A stretch of 64,000 nt of DNA, from positions 434,001-498,000 of the forward strand of contig NZ_SSOA01000002.1 in assembly GCF_004801395.1 (NCBI RefSeq). Reading direction: 5' to 3'. Below are positions 29,531 through 38,644 of the stretch, in pieces. Origin of the DNA: Gillisella terrae. GTDB taxonomy: Bacteria > Pseudomonadota > Alphaproteobacteria > Rhizobiales > Rhizobiaceae. Each line of letters starts with the position of its first letter. Within the stretch, counting starts at the first letter, position 1. Both the position numbers and the translations under genes were made by a program. The notes under the pieces were generated by a model, which was not told the origin of the DNA, searched no databases, and saw nothing but the letters and a program-made list of their open reading frames with translations.

Positions 29531-30436
29531 TCAGGCTATTGCCTCTTTTCGTTCCTGACGCATTTCATTGGTCATGAGATAAAGAGAGGCGGAGAGGATA
29601 AGCAGTGCACCGAACCACAGCATTCCGCTTGGTGCATAGCCAAACACCGCCCAGCCTGCGATGACATTCAACGGCAGCTTCAAATCATCAAAGGGCTGCA
29701 CATAGGTGGCGTCGGCAGTATCATAGGCCAACGTCAACCAATATTGACCGATCGCGGTCAAAAGCCCGGCAAGAATGAGCAAAATCAGGCTCAGACCATC
29801 CGGCACGGCAAAACCTGAAACCCCGGCAAGCCCGGCATTGATGGGTGTCAGCAACACCAGAAGCCAAATAGTGATGGTTTCCGGACGCTCAAAAGCTGTG
29901 AGGTTTTTCATCATCAAAGATGATGCGCCCCAAAGAACTGCCGACAGGATCGGCAAAAGAGCGGCAAGCGTAAAACTCTCCGACCATGGCTCCAAAATCA
30001 GCATGGCACCACAAAAGCCAACGGCTGTTGCCAACCAACGCCGTGCGCCGACCTTCTCGCGCAAAAACAGCCTTGCACCCAGAATGATAAAGAACGGAGA
30101 GGTCATCACCAGCGCAATCGCCTGCCAGATCGGCACACTGGCCAGACCGCTGATCCATGCCTGCACGCCCAACGCTGCCAGCAAGACCCGCAACACGTGC
30201 CGCATTGGAAACCGGGTTTTCAGCGCAGCAATGCCCAGCTTGCGCAGCAGCGGAAGCGAAAAAACCAGAGCAAAACCATATTGCCAAAAGGCAGTCGAGG
30301 CTGAGGGAAAGGCCAGCTTCATTGCCAGCCACTGCGTTACAACATTGAGAAATGCAAATGAGACGCCTGCAAGCACCATATAGGCGGCCCCCATGACAGC
30401 GCGGGAGCGCAGTGGCGTAAAATAACTCTGACTCAT
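29531..30436 (-). CDS. ribN: EamA/DMT-family permease under an FMN riboswitch, probable riboflavin transporter
   Basis: 301 residues, ten predicted helices, two EamA repeats. The first repeat begins GAAYMVLAGVSFAFLNVVTQ; it continues with WQAIALVMTSPFFIILGARL, and the second repeat has LPILSAVLWGASSLMMKNLT and ends in a charged tail. The sequence alone gives only a drug/metabolite transporter. The leader, however, contains a complete FMN riboswitch (30652-30824) on the same strand with no other gene between. RibN, described in Rhizobium leguminosarum, is an EamA-type riboflavin importer controlled this way. The function is therefore inferred from regulation and family. GGAAGAGGC precedes the ATG. 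A 112-bp palindromic repeat is inserted in the leader. Confidence 0.8.
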   Translation of the reverse strand: MSQSYFTPLRSRAVMGAAYMVLAGVSFAFLNVVTQWLAMKLAFPSASTAFWQYGFALVFSLPLLRKLGIAALKTRFPMRHVLRVLLAALGVQAWISGLASVPIWQAIALVMTSPFFIILGARLFLREKVGARRWLATAVGFCGAMLILEPWSESFTLAALLPILSAVLWGASSLMMKNLTAFERPETITIWLLVLLTPINAGLAGVSGFAVPDGLSLILLILAGLLTAIGQYWLTLAYDTADATYVQPFDDLKLPLNVIAGWAVFGYAPSGMLWFGALLILSASLYLMTNEMRQERKEAIA

Positions 30437-30508
30437 GCCTCTTCCTTCATCACAAGGACATCATAAATCAGGGCAAATGCCAACAGGCACTCATTCGATG
30501 ATCGCCAT

Positions 30509-30620
30509 CTGCTGCATAATTTTCACCTTAAATCGGAATCGGTCCAAGGTGAAAATTATGCAGCAAATTTGAATCATAACAGCGTCCTGCTGTGCCCCAT
30601 ATCTGGCGCACGGCGCTGTC
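30509..30620. repeat. Palindromic intergenic repeat, copy 3, inside the ribN leader
   Basis: CTGCTGCATAATTTTCACCTT pairs in part with AAGGTGAAAATTATGCAGCA around AATCGGAATCGG. After ACAGCGTCC a second hairpin TGCGCCAGATATGGGGCACA-like segment follows (GGCGCACGGCGCTGT end). It lies between the FMN riboswitch and the permease start codon. Confidence 0.85.
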
Positions 30621-30651
30621 GTGACGATCCGTCGAACAAGCACCCGTCTGT

Positions 30652-30824
30652 CATTCTCTTCCATCCGGACTATACCGTCGGCTCCGGCATCACACCGGAT
30701 CTGCTGACCTTCCACCATCCATCAAGCCCAAAACCTTTGAGAATGACGATGAGATGAAAGCGCTCGCGGGCTCCGGGCATGTGCCCGATACCGCCGGTGG
30801 GGATTTTCACCCCGCCCTGAGAAC
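30652..30824 (-). promoter_or_regulatory. FMN riboswitch (RFN element)
   Basis: Read on the minus strand: a P1 arm TTCTC, then AGGGCGGGGTGAAAATCCCC, ACCGGCGGTATC, a variable stem (GGGCACATGCCCGGAGCCCGCGAG region), GGTCAGCAGATCCGGTG, TGATGCCGGAGCCGACGGT, ATAGTCCGGATGGAAGAGAA and the closing GAGAA arm. All conserved RFN blocks are present. It senses FMN and normally represses riboflavin synthesis or uptake genes; here the only downstream gene is the EamA permease at 29531-30436, 215 bp away. Confidence 0.95.
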
Positions 30825-30922
30825 AGGATCAGCATATGGCATATTGTCACAAAGAGAACCAGTCATTGTGCGAGACAGAGCGTCAACAAAACAGGGAAGA
30901 TGGCTTTGAGACAGACTCAGAC

Positions 30923-30952
30923 AAAAAAACCCGGCTAGTCGCCGGGTTTTTT
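30923..30952 (-). terminator. Intrinsic terminator of hupB
   Basis: AACCCGGC, loop GACTA and GCCGGGTT with T-runs on both strands (forward A-run at 30923-30929, T-run at 30947-30952). It lies 40 bp past the hupB stop and could act in both directions. Confidence 0.9.
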
Positions 30953-30992
30953 AAATTCGCGTCCAGCACACTGCCAAGGCAGTGAAGAGGAA

Positions 30993-31268
30993 TTAGCTGT
31001 TAACAGCGTCTTTCAAACCCTTGCCGGCCGTGAACTTTGGCACGTTACGGGCTGGAATATCAACTTCAGCACCGGTTGAAGGGTTACGGCCCTTCGAAGC
31101 TTCACGGTGAGAAACGGTGAAGGCACCAAAGCCTGCAAGGCGAATATCGCCACCGTTCTTCAGTTCAGCCTGAACCGTGTCGAAAACGGCATCAACGGCC
31201 GATGCGGCATCAGCCTTGGTCAGGCCAGCCTTTTCAGCGACTGCGGATACGAGTTCGGTCTTATTCAT
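30993..31268 (-). CDS. hupB: DNA-binding protein HU (beta type)
   Basis: 91 residues; nucleoid-associated protein that binds and bends DNA as a dimer. MNKTELVSAVAEKAGLTKAD is the dimerisation region, GFGAFTVSHREASKGRNPST the beta-arm start and IPARNVPKFTAGKGLKDAVN the conserved arm end. The ATG at 31268 is preceded by AAAGG; the longer open frame to 31403 has no similarity. It follows lon on the same strand, with the lon terminator between, so it is transcribed separately. Confidence 0.97.
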   Translation of the reverse strand: MNKTELVSAVAEKAGLTKADAASAVDAVFDTVQAELKNGGDIRLAGFGAFTVSHREASKGRNPSTGAEVDIPARNVPKFTAGKGLKDAVNS

Positions 31269-31321
31269 GTTTCCAACCTTTCTGTATGGCATGAAACGAG
31301 TCAAAAACTGCAAGTCGGGCG

Positions 31322-31349
31322 ACAATACTAATGCCCATGCCCGTCGCAA
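31322..31349 (-). promoter_or_regulatory. Promoter candidate for hupB
   Basis: On the minus strand TTGCGA, 16 nt, TATTGT. This places a start near 31315, about 47 nt before the hupB ATG. Assigned by eye only. Confidence 0.35.
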
Positions 31350-31401
31350 GCCAAAAGCACCGCAATCGCCTGAAAAACAAGGGTTCCAGCGATGTTTACA
31401 C

Positions 31402-31430
31402 AAAAAAGGCTGGTGTTTTCACCAGCCTTT
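31402..31430 (-). terminator. Intrinsic terminator of lon
   Basis: Minus strand AAAGGCTGGTG, loop AAAA, CACCAGCCTTT, then a T-run. It lies 46 bp after the lon stop codon. Confidence 0.9.
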
Positions 31431-31475
31431 CTCAAGTTTTGAACAGATTGCGCCAACATCATGGCAAGCGCGGGT

Positions 31476-33896
31476 TCAGTGCGCCACGGTTACGCCCGAT
31501 TCGTCCACACCCTCAACCGTGCCAACGGCGGGTGTTTCAACGGTGCCATCCCACTCGATTGGATCCGGCACGCGCAAAAGTGCATGCTTGATCACCTCGC
31601 CCATTCTGGACACCGGCACGATCTCAAGACCATTCTTCACGTTGTCTGGAATATCCGCCAGATCCTTGGCGTTTTCTTCCGGGATCAGAACTTTCTTGAT
31701 ACCGCCACGAAGGGCAGCCAGCAGCTTTTCCTTCAAGCCACCAATCGGAAGCACACGGCCACGCAAGGTGATTTCACCTGTCATTGCCACATCCTTATTG
31801 ACCGGAATACCGGTCATGATCGAGACGATGGCGGTTGCCATGGCCACGCCAGCCGAAGGACCATCCTTTGGTGTTGCACCTTCCGGCACGTGAACGTGGA
31901 TATCAGACTTATCAAAGCGTGGAGGCTCGATGCCAAAATCCACTGCGCGCGAGCGAACGTAAGACGCCGCTGCCGAAATCGATTCCTTCATCACATCCTT
32001 CAGATTGCCGGTCACCGTCATGCGGCCCTTGCCGGGCATCATCACACCTTCGATGGTCAGCAATTCGCCGCCCACTTCGGTCCAGGCAAGACCCGTGACA
32101 ATACCCACCTGATCTTCGCCTTCTGCTTCGCCATGGCGATAGCGCGGAACGCCAAGATAATCATTGATATTGGCAGCCGTGACCGAAACCGACGCGCTCT
32201 TGCCCTTGATGATTTCCGTCACCGCTTTACGGGCAACTTTCATCAACTCACGCTCAAGACTACGCACACCGGCTTCGCGGGTATATTGCTGGATGATCGC
32301 AACAATTGCCTCATCGGCGAGAACGAATTCTTCCGGCCGCAAAGCGTGTTCCTTGATTGCCTTTGGCAACAGGTGCCGCTTGGCAATTTCCAGCTTTTCA
32401 TCTTCCGTGTAGCCAGCGATACGGATGATTTCCATACGGTCCATCAACGGGCCGGGGATGTTCAGCGTATTGGCCGTGGTGATGAACATCACGTTGGAAA
32501 GGTCGTATTCGACCTCCAGGTAATGGTCCATGAAGGTTGCGTTCTGTTCCGGATCCAGCACCTCCAGCATGGCCGACGATGGATCGCCACGGAAATCCTG
32601 GCCCATCTTGTCGATTTCATCGAGCAGGAAGAGCGGGTTGGACTTCTTGGCCTTCTTCATCGACTGAATGACCTTGCCCGGCATGGAGCCAATGTAGGTA
32701 CGGCGATGGCCGCGGATTTCCGCTTCATCGCGCACGCCACCCAGTGCCATACGGACGTATTCGCGGCCCGTTGCCTTGGCAATGGAACGGGCAAGTGATG
32801 TTTTACCAACGCCTGGAGGGCCAACAAGGCACAGGATAGGCCCTTTGATCTTGGTCGCACGGGCCTGAACCGCCAGATACTCGATGATGCGCTCCTTGAC
32901 CTTATCGAGGCCAAAGTGGTCTTCATCCAGCAGCTTTTCGGCAGCATTCAAGTCAATCCGAACCTTCGACTTTTTGCCCCATGGCAGAGACAGCAGCCAA
33001 TCCAGATAGTTGCGCACCACGGTGGCTTCCGCCGACATCGGGCTCATATGCTTGAGCTTTTTCAGCTCGGCATCGGCCTTGTCTTTGGCTTCCTTGGTCA
33101 ACTTGGTCTTGGAGATGCGGTCTTCCAGCTCGGCCATTTCGTCACGGCCATCTTCGCCGTCACCAAGCTCCTTCTGGATCGCCTTCATCTGCTCATTCAG
33201 ATAGTATTCGCGCTGGGTCTTTTCCATCTGGCGCTTGACGCGCGAGCGGATGCGCTTTTCCACCTGAAGAACGGAGATTTCGCCTTCCATGAAGCCAAGC
33301 GCCTTTTCCAGACGTGTCTTCACGCTCACCGTTTCCAGCATTTCCTGCTTCTCGGTGACCTTGATCGAAAGATGCGATGCCACTGTGTCGGCCAGCTTGG
33401 AGTAATCCTCGATCTGGCTCGCAGCGCCCACCACTTCCGGCGAAATTTTCTTGTTGAGTTTGACGTAGTTTTCAAACTCAGACACGACAGAGCGGCTCAA
33501 GGCCTCGTTCTCGACCGAATCTTCTTCCGGCTCCACAAGCACGTCGGCGCGGGCTTCATAGAAGTCCTCGCGTTCGGTATAGGCTGCGATTTTTGCGCGC
33601 GCCTTGCCTTCGATCAGCACCTTGACGGTGCCATCGGGAAGCTTCAGCAGCTGCAAGACATTGGCAATCGTGCCAACCTGGTAAATCGCATCTGTTGACG
33701 GATCATCTTCACTTGCATTGATCTGGGTGGCCAGCATGATCTGCTTGTCGGTACCCATGACTTCTTCAAGAGCACGAATGGACTTCTCGCGCCCTACAAA
33801 GAGCGGCACGATCATGTGCGGGAACACCACGATGTCACGCAACGGCAATACCGGATAGGTATCAGCATTGCCCGTGACAGAGGTCACTTTAGTCAT
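31476..33896 (-). CDS. lon: ATP-dependent protease La (LonA)
   Basis: 806 residues; cytoplasmic AAA+ serine protease that degrades misfolded and regulatory proteins. Domains in order: the N-terminal substrate-binding LAN domain from [20 protein letters not shown] (residues about 14-33); a coiled region; the AAA+ module with Walker [13 protein letters not shown] at 359-370 and Walker [14 protein letters not shown]; and the Ser-Lys protease domain with [15 protein letters not shown] (catalytic Ser about residue 680) and [17 protein letters not shown] (Lys). The family starts at MTKVTSVT, so the ATG at 33896 (AGGA 7 nt before) is used; the frame is open to 33932. Neighbours clpX, clpP and hupB are the usual group. 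Confidence 0.97.
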   Translation of the reverse strand: MTKVTSVTGNADTYPVLPLRDIVVFPHMIVPLFVGREKSIRALEEVMGTDKQIMLATQINASEDDPSTDAIYQVGTIANVLQLLKLPDGTVKVLIEGKARAKIAAYTEREDFYEARADVLVEPEEDSVENEALSRSVVSEFENYVKLNKKISPEVVGAASQIEDYSKLADTVASHLSIKVTEKQEMLETVSVKTRLEKALGFMEGEISVLQVEKRIRSRVKRQMEKTQREYYLNEQMKAIQKELGDGEDGRDEMAELEDRISKTKLTKEAKDKADAELKKLKHMSPMSAEATVVRNYLDWLLSLPWGKKSKVRIDLNAAEKLLDEDHFGLDKVKERIIEYLAVQARATKIKGPILCLVGPPGVGKTSLARSIAKATGREYVRMALGGVRDEAEIRGHRRTYIGSMPGKVIQSMKKAKKSNPLFLLDEIDKMGQDFRGDPSSAMLEVLDPEQNATFMDHYLEVEYDLSNVMFITTANTLNIPGPLMDRMEIIRIAGYTEDEKLEIAKRHLLPKAIKEHALRPEEFVLADEAIVAIIQQYTREAGVRSLERELMKVARKAVTEIIKGKSASVSVTAANINDYLGVPRYRHGEAEGEDQVGIVTGLAWTEVGGELLTIEGVMMPGKGRMTVTGNLKDVMKESISAAASYVRSRAVDFGIEPPRFDKSDIHVHVPEGATPKDGPSAGVAMATAIVSIMTGIPVNKDVAMTGEITLRGRVLPIGGLKEKLLAALRGGIKKVLIPEENAKDLADIPDNVKNGLEIVPVSRMGEVIKHALLRVPDPIEWDGTVETPAVGTVEGVDESGVTVAH

Positions 33897-34480
33897 TCCA
33901 TTTCCTTTCATCGTCCCGTTGCCGGGACCCAAATCCGCGCTTACTCGCCGCGGGGGACATGGTTATGTTGTCTCACACACTGAAGTGGAGACCCGAGCCT
34001 CAAAATTCAAGTCTGTCGATCTTTTCCGATAGCTCCGGCACCAGATCGGACACCTTGACGCGAAACACACCGCCGATAAACGCCGGCGGAAAAACCTTAC
34101 ATGCCCTGAGACAGGGCAGTGACGATGCGCCTTATTCAACCACGCTTGAACCTCAAACCATGTTTCTGCGCGGTCAATGGACATAAGCTTTGAGATGCCA
34201 AACACCCCATCGCGCCGCCAAATCACGCGAAGCATCGCATCAGTCATAAACCATTCAAAATGCGGCTGCAAACAACTGAAACACGGAATGAACTGCAAAG
34301 ACAAAAAAACCGATGGAACAGTTCAAATCAGATCAAAATCGGCGCATTTTTTGCCAGAACTGGCAAGCGCCGCCCGTCCAACACGCAGGAATCGACGGTT
34401 GCAAAACGAGCGTGCAGAATCAATGAAGCCCGCACACGGCGGGCTCCAAAACACGGCAGTCATCAAGGGATGAAAACGGA
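33897..34480. other. Long spacer between clpX and lon
   Basis: 584 bp. Short open frames on both strands (for example 33959-34186 plus and 33963-34304 minus) have no recognisable features and no good ribosome-binding site; I do not call them. The stretch must carry the lon promoter. A hairpin AGCCCGC/GCGGGCT at 34427-34445 lies 36 bp past the clpX stop and may be its terminator, although no T-run follows. Confidence 0.5.
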
Positions 34481-35761
34481 TCACGCCGAAGCGTTGACCT
34501 TCTCATCCTGACGGTCTGCGTAAATATAGAGCGGACGGGCCGTGCCACGGACAACCTCATCCGAGATGACCACTTCGCGCACACCTTCCAATTCAGGCAG
34601 TTCGAACATGGTGTCGAGCAGGATCTTTTCCATGATGGAGCGCAAACCACGCGCGCCGGTCTTGCGGGTAATGGCCCGGCGGGCAATTTCGCGCAAGGCA
34701 TCTTCATGGAAGTTCAGCTCAACATCTTCCATTTCGAACAGGCGCTGATACTGCTTGACCAAAGCGTTCTTTGGCTCCGACAGGATTTGAATCAGCGCAT
34801 CTTCGTCGAGGTCTTCCAGTGTCGCCAGAACAGGCAGACGACCGATGAACTCAGGAATAAGACCGAACTTCACCAGATCTTCCGGCTCCAGCTCGCGCAG
34901 CACTTCGCCAACCCGGCGATCTTCTGGCGCGGACACCGAGGCACCAAAACCGATGGAGGTCTTTTCGCCACGCGCCGAAATGATCTTGTCGAGACCTGCA
35001 AAGGCACCGCCGCAGATGAACAGGATGTTGGTTGTATCCACTTGCAGGAATTCCTGCTGCGGATGCTTGCGGCCACCCTGAGGCGGAACAGATGCGACTG
35101 TTCCTTCCATGATCTTCAGCAGCGCCTGCTGCACGCCCTCACCCGACACATCGCGGGTGATCGACGGATTGTCAGACTTGCGGCTGATCTTGTCCACTTC
35201 GTCGATGTAAACGATGCCGCGCTGTGCACGCTCAACGTTGTAATCGGCAGACTGAAGCAGCTTGAGAATGATGTTTTCAACATCCTCACCGACATAGCCC
35301 GCTTCTGTCAGCGTGGTGGCGTCTGCCATGGTAAAAGGCACATCGATGATGCGCGCCAACGTCTGGGCAAGGTAGGTCTTGCCGCAACCGGTTGGGCCGC
35401 ACAACAGAATGTTGGACTTTGCAAGCTCAACCTCGCCGCCGCCCTTGGAGGCATGCGAAAGACGCTTGTAGTGATTGTGCACGGCAACAGAGAGAACCTT
35501 TTTCGCCTGCTGCTGACCAATCACATATTCGTCGAGAATCTTGATGATGTCCTGCGGCGTGGGAACGCCTTCGCGGGACTTGACCATCGAGCTTTTATTT
35601 TCTTCGCGGATGATATCCATGCAAAGTTCGACGCATTCATCGCAGATGAACACGGTGGGGCCAGCAATCAGCTTGCGGACCTCGTGCTGGCTCTTGCCGC
35701 AGAACGAACAATACAGGGTATTCTTGGAGTCACCGCCGTTGCTTCCGCTGACTTTGCTCAT
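34481..35761 (-). CDS. clpX: ATP-dependent Clp protease ATP-binding subunit ClpX
   Basis: 426 residues; AAA+ unfoldase that feeds ClpP. N-terminal zinc domain with Cys 18, 21, 40 and 43 ([17 protein letters not shown]). Walker [14 protein letters not shown] is at 122-134, Walker [11 protein letters not shown], pore loop [10 protein letters not shown], and the ClpP-contact IGF loop is in [10 protein letters not shown]. The C-terminal small AAA domain has [17 protein letters not shown] (sensor 2). It is 308 bp downstream of clpP on the same strand. Confidence 0.98.
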   Translation of the reverse strand: MSKVSGSNGGDSKNTLYCSFCGKSQHEVRKLIAGPTVFICDECVELCMDIIREENKSSMVKSREGVPTPQDIIKILDEYVIGQQQAKKVLSVAVHNHYKRLSHASKGGGEVELAKSNILLCGPTGCGKTYLAQTLARIIDVPFTMADATTLTEAGYVGEDVENIILKLLQSADYNVERAQRGIVYIDEVDKISRKSDNPSITRDVSGEGVQQALLKIMEGTVASVPPQGGRKHPQQEFLQVDTTNILFICGGAFAGLDKIISARGEKTSIGFGASVSAPEDRRVGEVLRELEPEDLVKFGLIPEFIGRLPVLATLEDLDEDALIQILSEPKNALVKQYQRLFEMEDVELNFHEDALREIARRAITRKTGARGLRSIMEKILLDTMFELPELEGVREVVISDEVVRGTARPLYIYADRQDEKVNASA

Positions 35762-36069
35762 AACTTTTTCCTTCCAGCACGCCGCACCAGCACTTGCTGG
35801 TTCGCGGTCTACTCACATCGCCCTTTTTCCGCCTCTCGGACGAGCCGTCACCCGGGCGGCCGGGACGAAATCGGTTCGGAGGTACTATTCAGCTCTCAAA
35901 AAGTCACATCATTGAGCCGACGGCAACGAAAACCTCCGAGAATTCTCAGACTACGTCATAAAACTTCAACATAGCCTTAATAACTATTATTAGCGCGATC
36001 AGTCTAAGATTAAACCCCCTCCATGGATCGTAGCTTACGTTTTCCATGGAAGGAGTGACCAAAACCGGA
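35762..36069. other. Spacer between clpP and clpX
   Basis: 308 bp without a supported gene. It contains the clpP-side hairpin at 36018-36053 and presumably a clpX promoter. No other structure recognised. Confidence 0.5.
36018..36053 (-). terminator. Hairpin downstream of clpP
   Basis: Minus strand CCTTCCATGG pairs with CCATGGAGG; the loop holds a further small stem CGTA/TACG. GGGTTTAATC follows, so the T-run is weak. It lies 16 bp past the clpP stop. Confidence 0.45.
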
Positions 36070-36702
36070 TCAAGATGCCGTTATACCTTCGATCTCGGCG
36101 CGCGTTGTCAGAATCTTGTCGACCAGACCCCAATCCTTTGCCTCACCGGCTTCCATGAAATGGTCACGATCGAGCGTCTGTTCAACCTCTTCATAGGTGC
36201 GGCCTGTGTGCTTGACATAGACTTCATTCAAGCGGCGCTTCATCTTGATGATATCGCGTGCGTGACGCTCGATATCAGACGCCTGCCCCTGGAAGCCGCC
36301 GGATGGCTGGTGCACCATGATCCGTGCATTCGGGGTGGCAAAACGCATGCCCTTTTCGCCAGCGGCCAGAAGCAGCGAGCCCATGGATGCGGCCTGACCA
36401 ATGCAAAGCGTGGACACGGCGGGACGAATAAACTGCATGGTGTCATAAATCGCCATGCCTGCCGTCACAACACCGCCCGGCGAATTGATATAGATCGCGA
36501 TTTCCTTTTTCGGATTTTCCGCTTCAAGAAACAGGAGCTGGGCGCATACGAGCGATGCCATGTGATCTTCGACCGGACCGGTCAAGAAAATGATGCGCTC
36601 CTTCAACAGACGCGAATAGATGTCATAGGACCGCTCGCCGCGATTGGTCTGCTCGACAACCATAGGCACGAGGGCCATGGCGGTATCAACTGGATTTCTC
36701 AT
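36070..36702 (-). CDS. clpP: ATP-dependent Clp protease proteolytic subunit
   Basis: 210 residues; tetradecameric serine protease. Catalytic Ser is in [11 protein letters not shown] (residue 106) and His in [11 protein letters not shown] (131), with the Asp in the C-terminal AKDWGLVD region. [20 protein letters not shown] and [20 protein letters not shown] are typical. The ATG at 36702 has AAGGA 5 nt upstream and gives the usual rhizobial N-terminus [15 protein letters not shown]; the frame is open to 36747. Confidence 0.97.
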   Translation of the reverse strand: MRNPVDTAMALVPMVVEQTNRGERSYDIYSRLLKERIIFLTGPVEDHMASLVCAQLLFLEAENPKKEIAIYINSPGGVVTAGMAIYDTMQFIRPAVSTLCIGQAASMGSLLLAAGEKGMRFATPNARIMVHQPSGGFQGQASDIERHARDIIKMKRRLNEVYVKHTGRTYEEVEQTLDRDHFMEAGEAKDWGLVDKILTTRAEIEGITAS

Positions 36703-37295
36703 GTCCGTCCTTTTCAACCCATTCCCAACATAAAGCTCAAGGCTCATCTATAGAGCCGTAGGCGCAACATAAAAAACCCCTACTGCATAATTCCTTAAAT
36801 CGGAATCAATTTAAGGCAAAAATTATGCAGCAGATATAAAATGCTACAGCGCACCCTTACACCCTCCATGGTGCACGACGCTGTATGCGGGAATCAATTC
36901 CAATGCTGTCAATCCATACATAGAGTGTTAGCCCCCCAGACTTCAAGACACGAGCAAAGGATATCGTTAATCGTCGGCATCCGACAACTGCACCACATCC
37001 ACATTCTCACAGTATTTGTTTAGCAACAGCGAAAAAAGTACGAGCGATTGGCCGCATCGGCTGTCAGCCATCAATGCAGACACAAGGCCGTGTGTGGAAC
37101 CATCAAGTATTTGCAACATCGGCAAAAAAGAGATTATTATGGGGTGTGTTACAGGGTTTGTGAGTTTTAAACGCAGATGGACCTCATCCGGGACGAAGGG
37201 CGGTTTTGAATTTGGAAATCATCCAGGCAATTTCTGAATTTGAAATATAATCGGCGAACTGGTTCTGGTGCCGGTCGTTCACTCCATTTTTAAAA
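36703..37295. other. Spacer between clpP and the diguanylate cyclase gene
   Basis: 593 bp. Holds palindromic repeat copy 4 (36781-36885) and the divergent promoters for clpP (minus) and the GGDEF gene (plus). No other gene is supported; the open frames at 36841-37237 look random. Confidence 0.5.
36781..36885. repeat. Palindromic intergenic repeat, copy 4 (both hairpins)
   Basis: TACTGCATAATTCCTTAAAT with AATTTAAGGCAAAAATTATGCAGCAG, then GCTACAGCGCACCC and the second hairpin GGTGCACGACGCTGT region. Lies 79 bp upstream of the clpP start codon. Confidence 0.85.
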
Positions 37296-38609
37296 ATGTT
37301 GCGGCCGCAATTCAGAGAATTAAGGGCAAAAAACTTGCTTGATGCGAAGACTGCTTTTTTGATGTGGAGTGCACAGGCGCTCACACTGTCTCTTCTTTTG
37401 TGTGCCGTTTGGCTCCACGATCGCGCGCAGCGCCATTATTTGTTATTCTGCATCGGATTTGCCCTCAATAGCCTTGGAGGAATCTCCTTCAATCTGCGAG
37501 GATATGTCGACGATATTTTCACAGTCTATTTCAGCAATTGCCTGGTTCTCTTGTCACTCTGCCTCTGGGCCAACGGTTTACGGTTGTTCGAAGGTCGTAA
37601 ATGGGTGTCATGGCCTGCCATACCGGCAGCCCTTTGGCTGGTGGCCAATCTGGTTCCGGCGATCTACGCGAGCTTCGCCAACAGGCTTGTTGTCTACGCA
37701 CTCGGCTCAGCCATAGGCTATGTATTTCTGGCGTCGACTCTGGTGAGTTCGCGGCTCAGCACGCCTCGCTATCGACATATGCTCGCGGGCTTATGGTTGG
37801 TGCAAAGCGCAATGGCGCTCAGCTTCGCGCTTTACGGTATTCTCGGGCACCCCCAAACTTTAGCGGGGATCCCGTTCATGGGCGGCATGATACTCTTGTT
37901 TATCGCCTGCATGCTCTCGACATTCGTTCTTTTGTCGAAAATAATCATGGATAGGAATGAGGCGCGCCTGAAACTCTTGTCGGTGACCGACCCGCTGACC
38001 GGGGCCTTGAATCGTCGAGGCCTGATTGAGGCCGCAAACACATTGAAGCAAAACGCAGCAAAAGATCGGCTTCTCGCGCTGCTGGTTTTTGATCTCGACC
38101 ACTTCAAAGCCATCAACGACACGCACGGCCATCAGGTTGGTGATGCAGTATTATCATCCTTCGCCGAAATGACCTCTTCGGTTATCGCAAATGCACGAAC
38201 CCATCCGAAGGGACTGTTTGGACGCTCTGGCGGTGAAGAATTCTGCACCTTGATACCGGTGGAAAGCCTGCGGCAAGCGGCGGGGCTGGCTGAACAGATA
38301 CGGACAATGGTTGCCAATACGCCGATTGTTCTGGACGGCGTCACAGTGCGCCTCACTGTGAGCATCGGCATTTCCAGTATAACTGTCACCGAATTTGATT
38401 TCGATAAGCTGATGAGCCAGGCTGATCACGGCCTCTACAAAGCAAAAGCCGATGGCCGAAATCGCACGGCAATTGCCAGCGGAGAAAGCGTCTATTGTAT
38501 CGGTCCGGGCTTGGAACCCGGCAGTCCCGCCGCTATTGACCATGACACAGACCTTCAGGTCGCAGCCCTTCGCCGCCTCACAAAACGTCAGTTGCACCCG
38601 GACGCATAA
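37296..38609 (+). CDS. Membrane-bound GGDEF protein, probable diguanylate cyclase
   Basis: 437 residues. Six or seven predicted helices occupy residues about 20-215 (for example ALTLSLLLCAVWL, MILLFIACMLSTFVLLSKII). They are followed by a GGDEF domain beginning LSVTDPLTGALNRRG at 229 and with the active site RSGGEEF at 310-316. The catalytic signature is intact, so synthesis of cyclic di-GMP is expected. The inhibitory RxxD site normally just before it is absent. The N-terminal membrane region is an unassigned sensor. Start: ATG 37296 has no clear ribosome site; TTG at 37335 with AAGGG upstream is possible. Cyclic di-GMP control of the adhesin locus at 52.6-59.8 kb would be plausible but is speculative. 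Confidence 0.88.
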   Translation: MLRPQFRELRAKNLLDAKTAFLMWSAQALTLSLLLCAVWLHDRAQRHYLLFCIGFALNSLGGISFNLRGYVDDIFTVYFSNCLVLLSLCLWANGLRLFEGRKWVSWPAIPAALWLVANLVPAIYASFANRLVVYALGSAIGYVFLASTLVSSRLSTPRYRHMLAGLWLVQSAMALSFALYGILGHPQTLAGIPFMGGMILLFIACMLSTFVLLSKIIMDRNEARLKLLSVTDPLTGALNRRGLIEAANTLKQNAAKDRLLALLVFDLDHFKAINDTHGHQVGDAVLSSFAEMTSSVIANARTHPKGLFGRSGGEEFCTLIPVESLRQAAGLAEQIRTMVANTPIVLDGVTVRLTVSIGISSITVTEFDFDKLMSQADHGLYKAKADGRNRTAIASGESVYCIGPGLEPGSPAAIDHDTDLQVAALRRLTKRQLHPDA

Positions 38610-38644
38610 AGACACATTACCCCTCTAAAATTATCAGGCACCTC

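Noticed and set aside
30491-30718. 75-codon minus-strand frame before the EamA permease
   Set aside because: It runs through the palindromic repeat and the 3' part of the FMN riboswitch, so it is not a protein gene.
34427-34445. Terminator of clpX at the AGCCCGC/GCGGGCT hairpin
   Set aside because: The 7-bp stem is followed by TCATTG rather than a T-run; it is mentioned in the spacer entry but not called as a terminator.
31461-35974. Long plus-strand frames opposite lon and clpX (445 and 422 codons)
   Set aside because: Shadows of highly conserved genes; composition is not protein-like.
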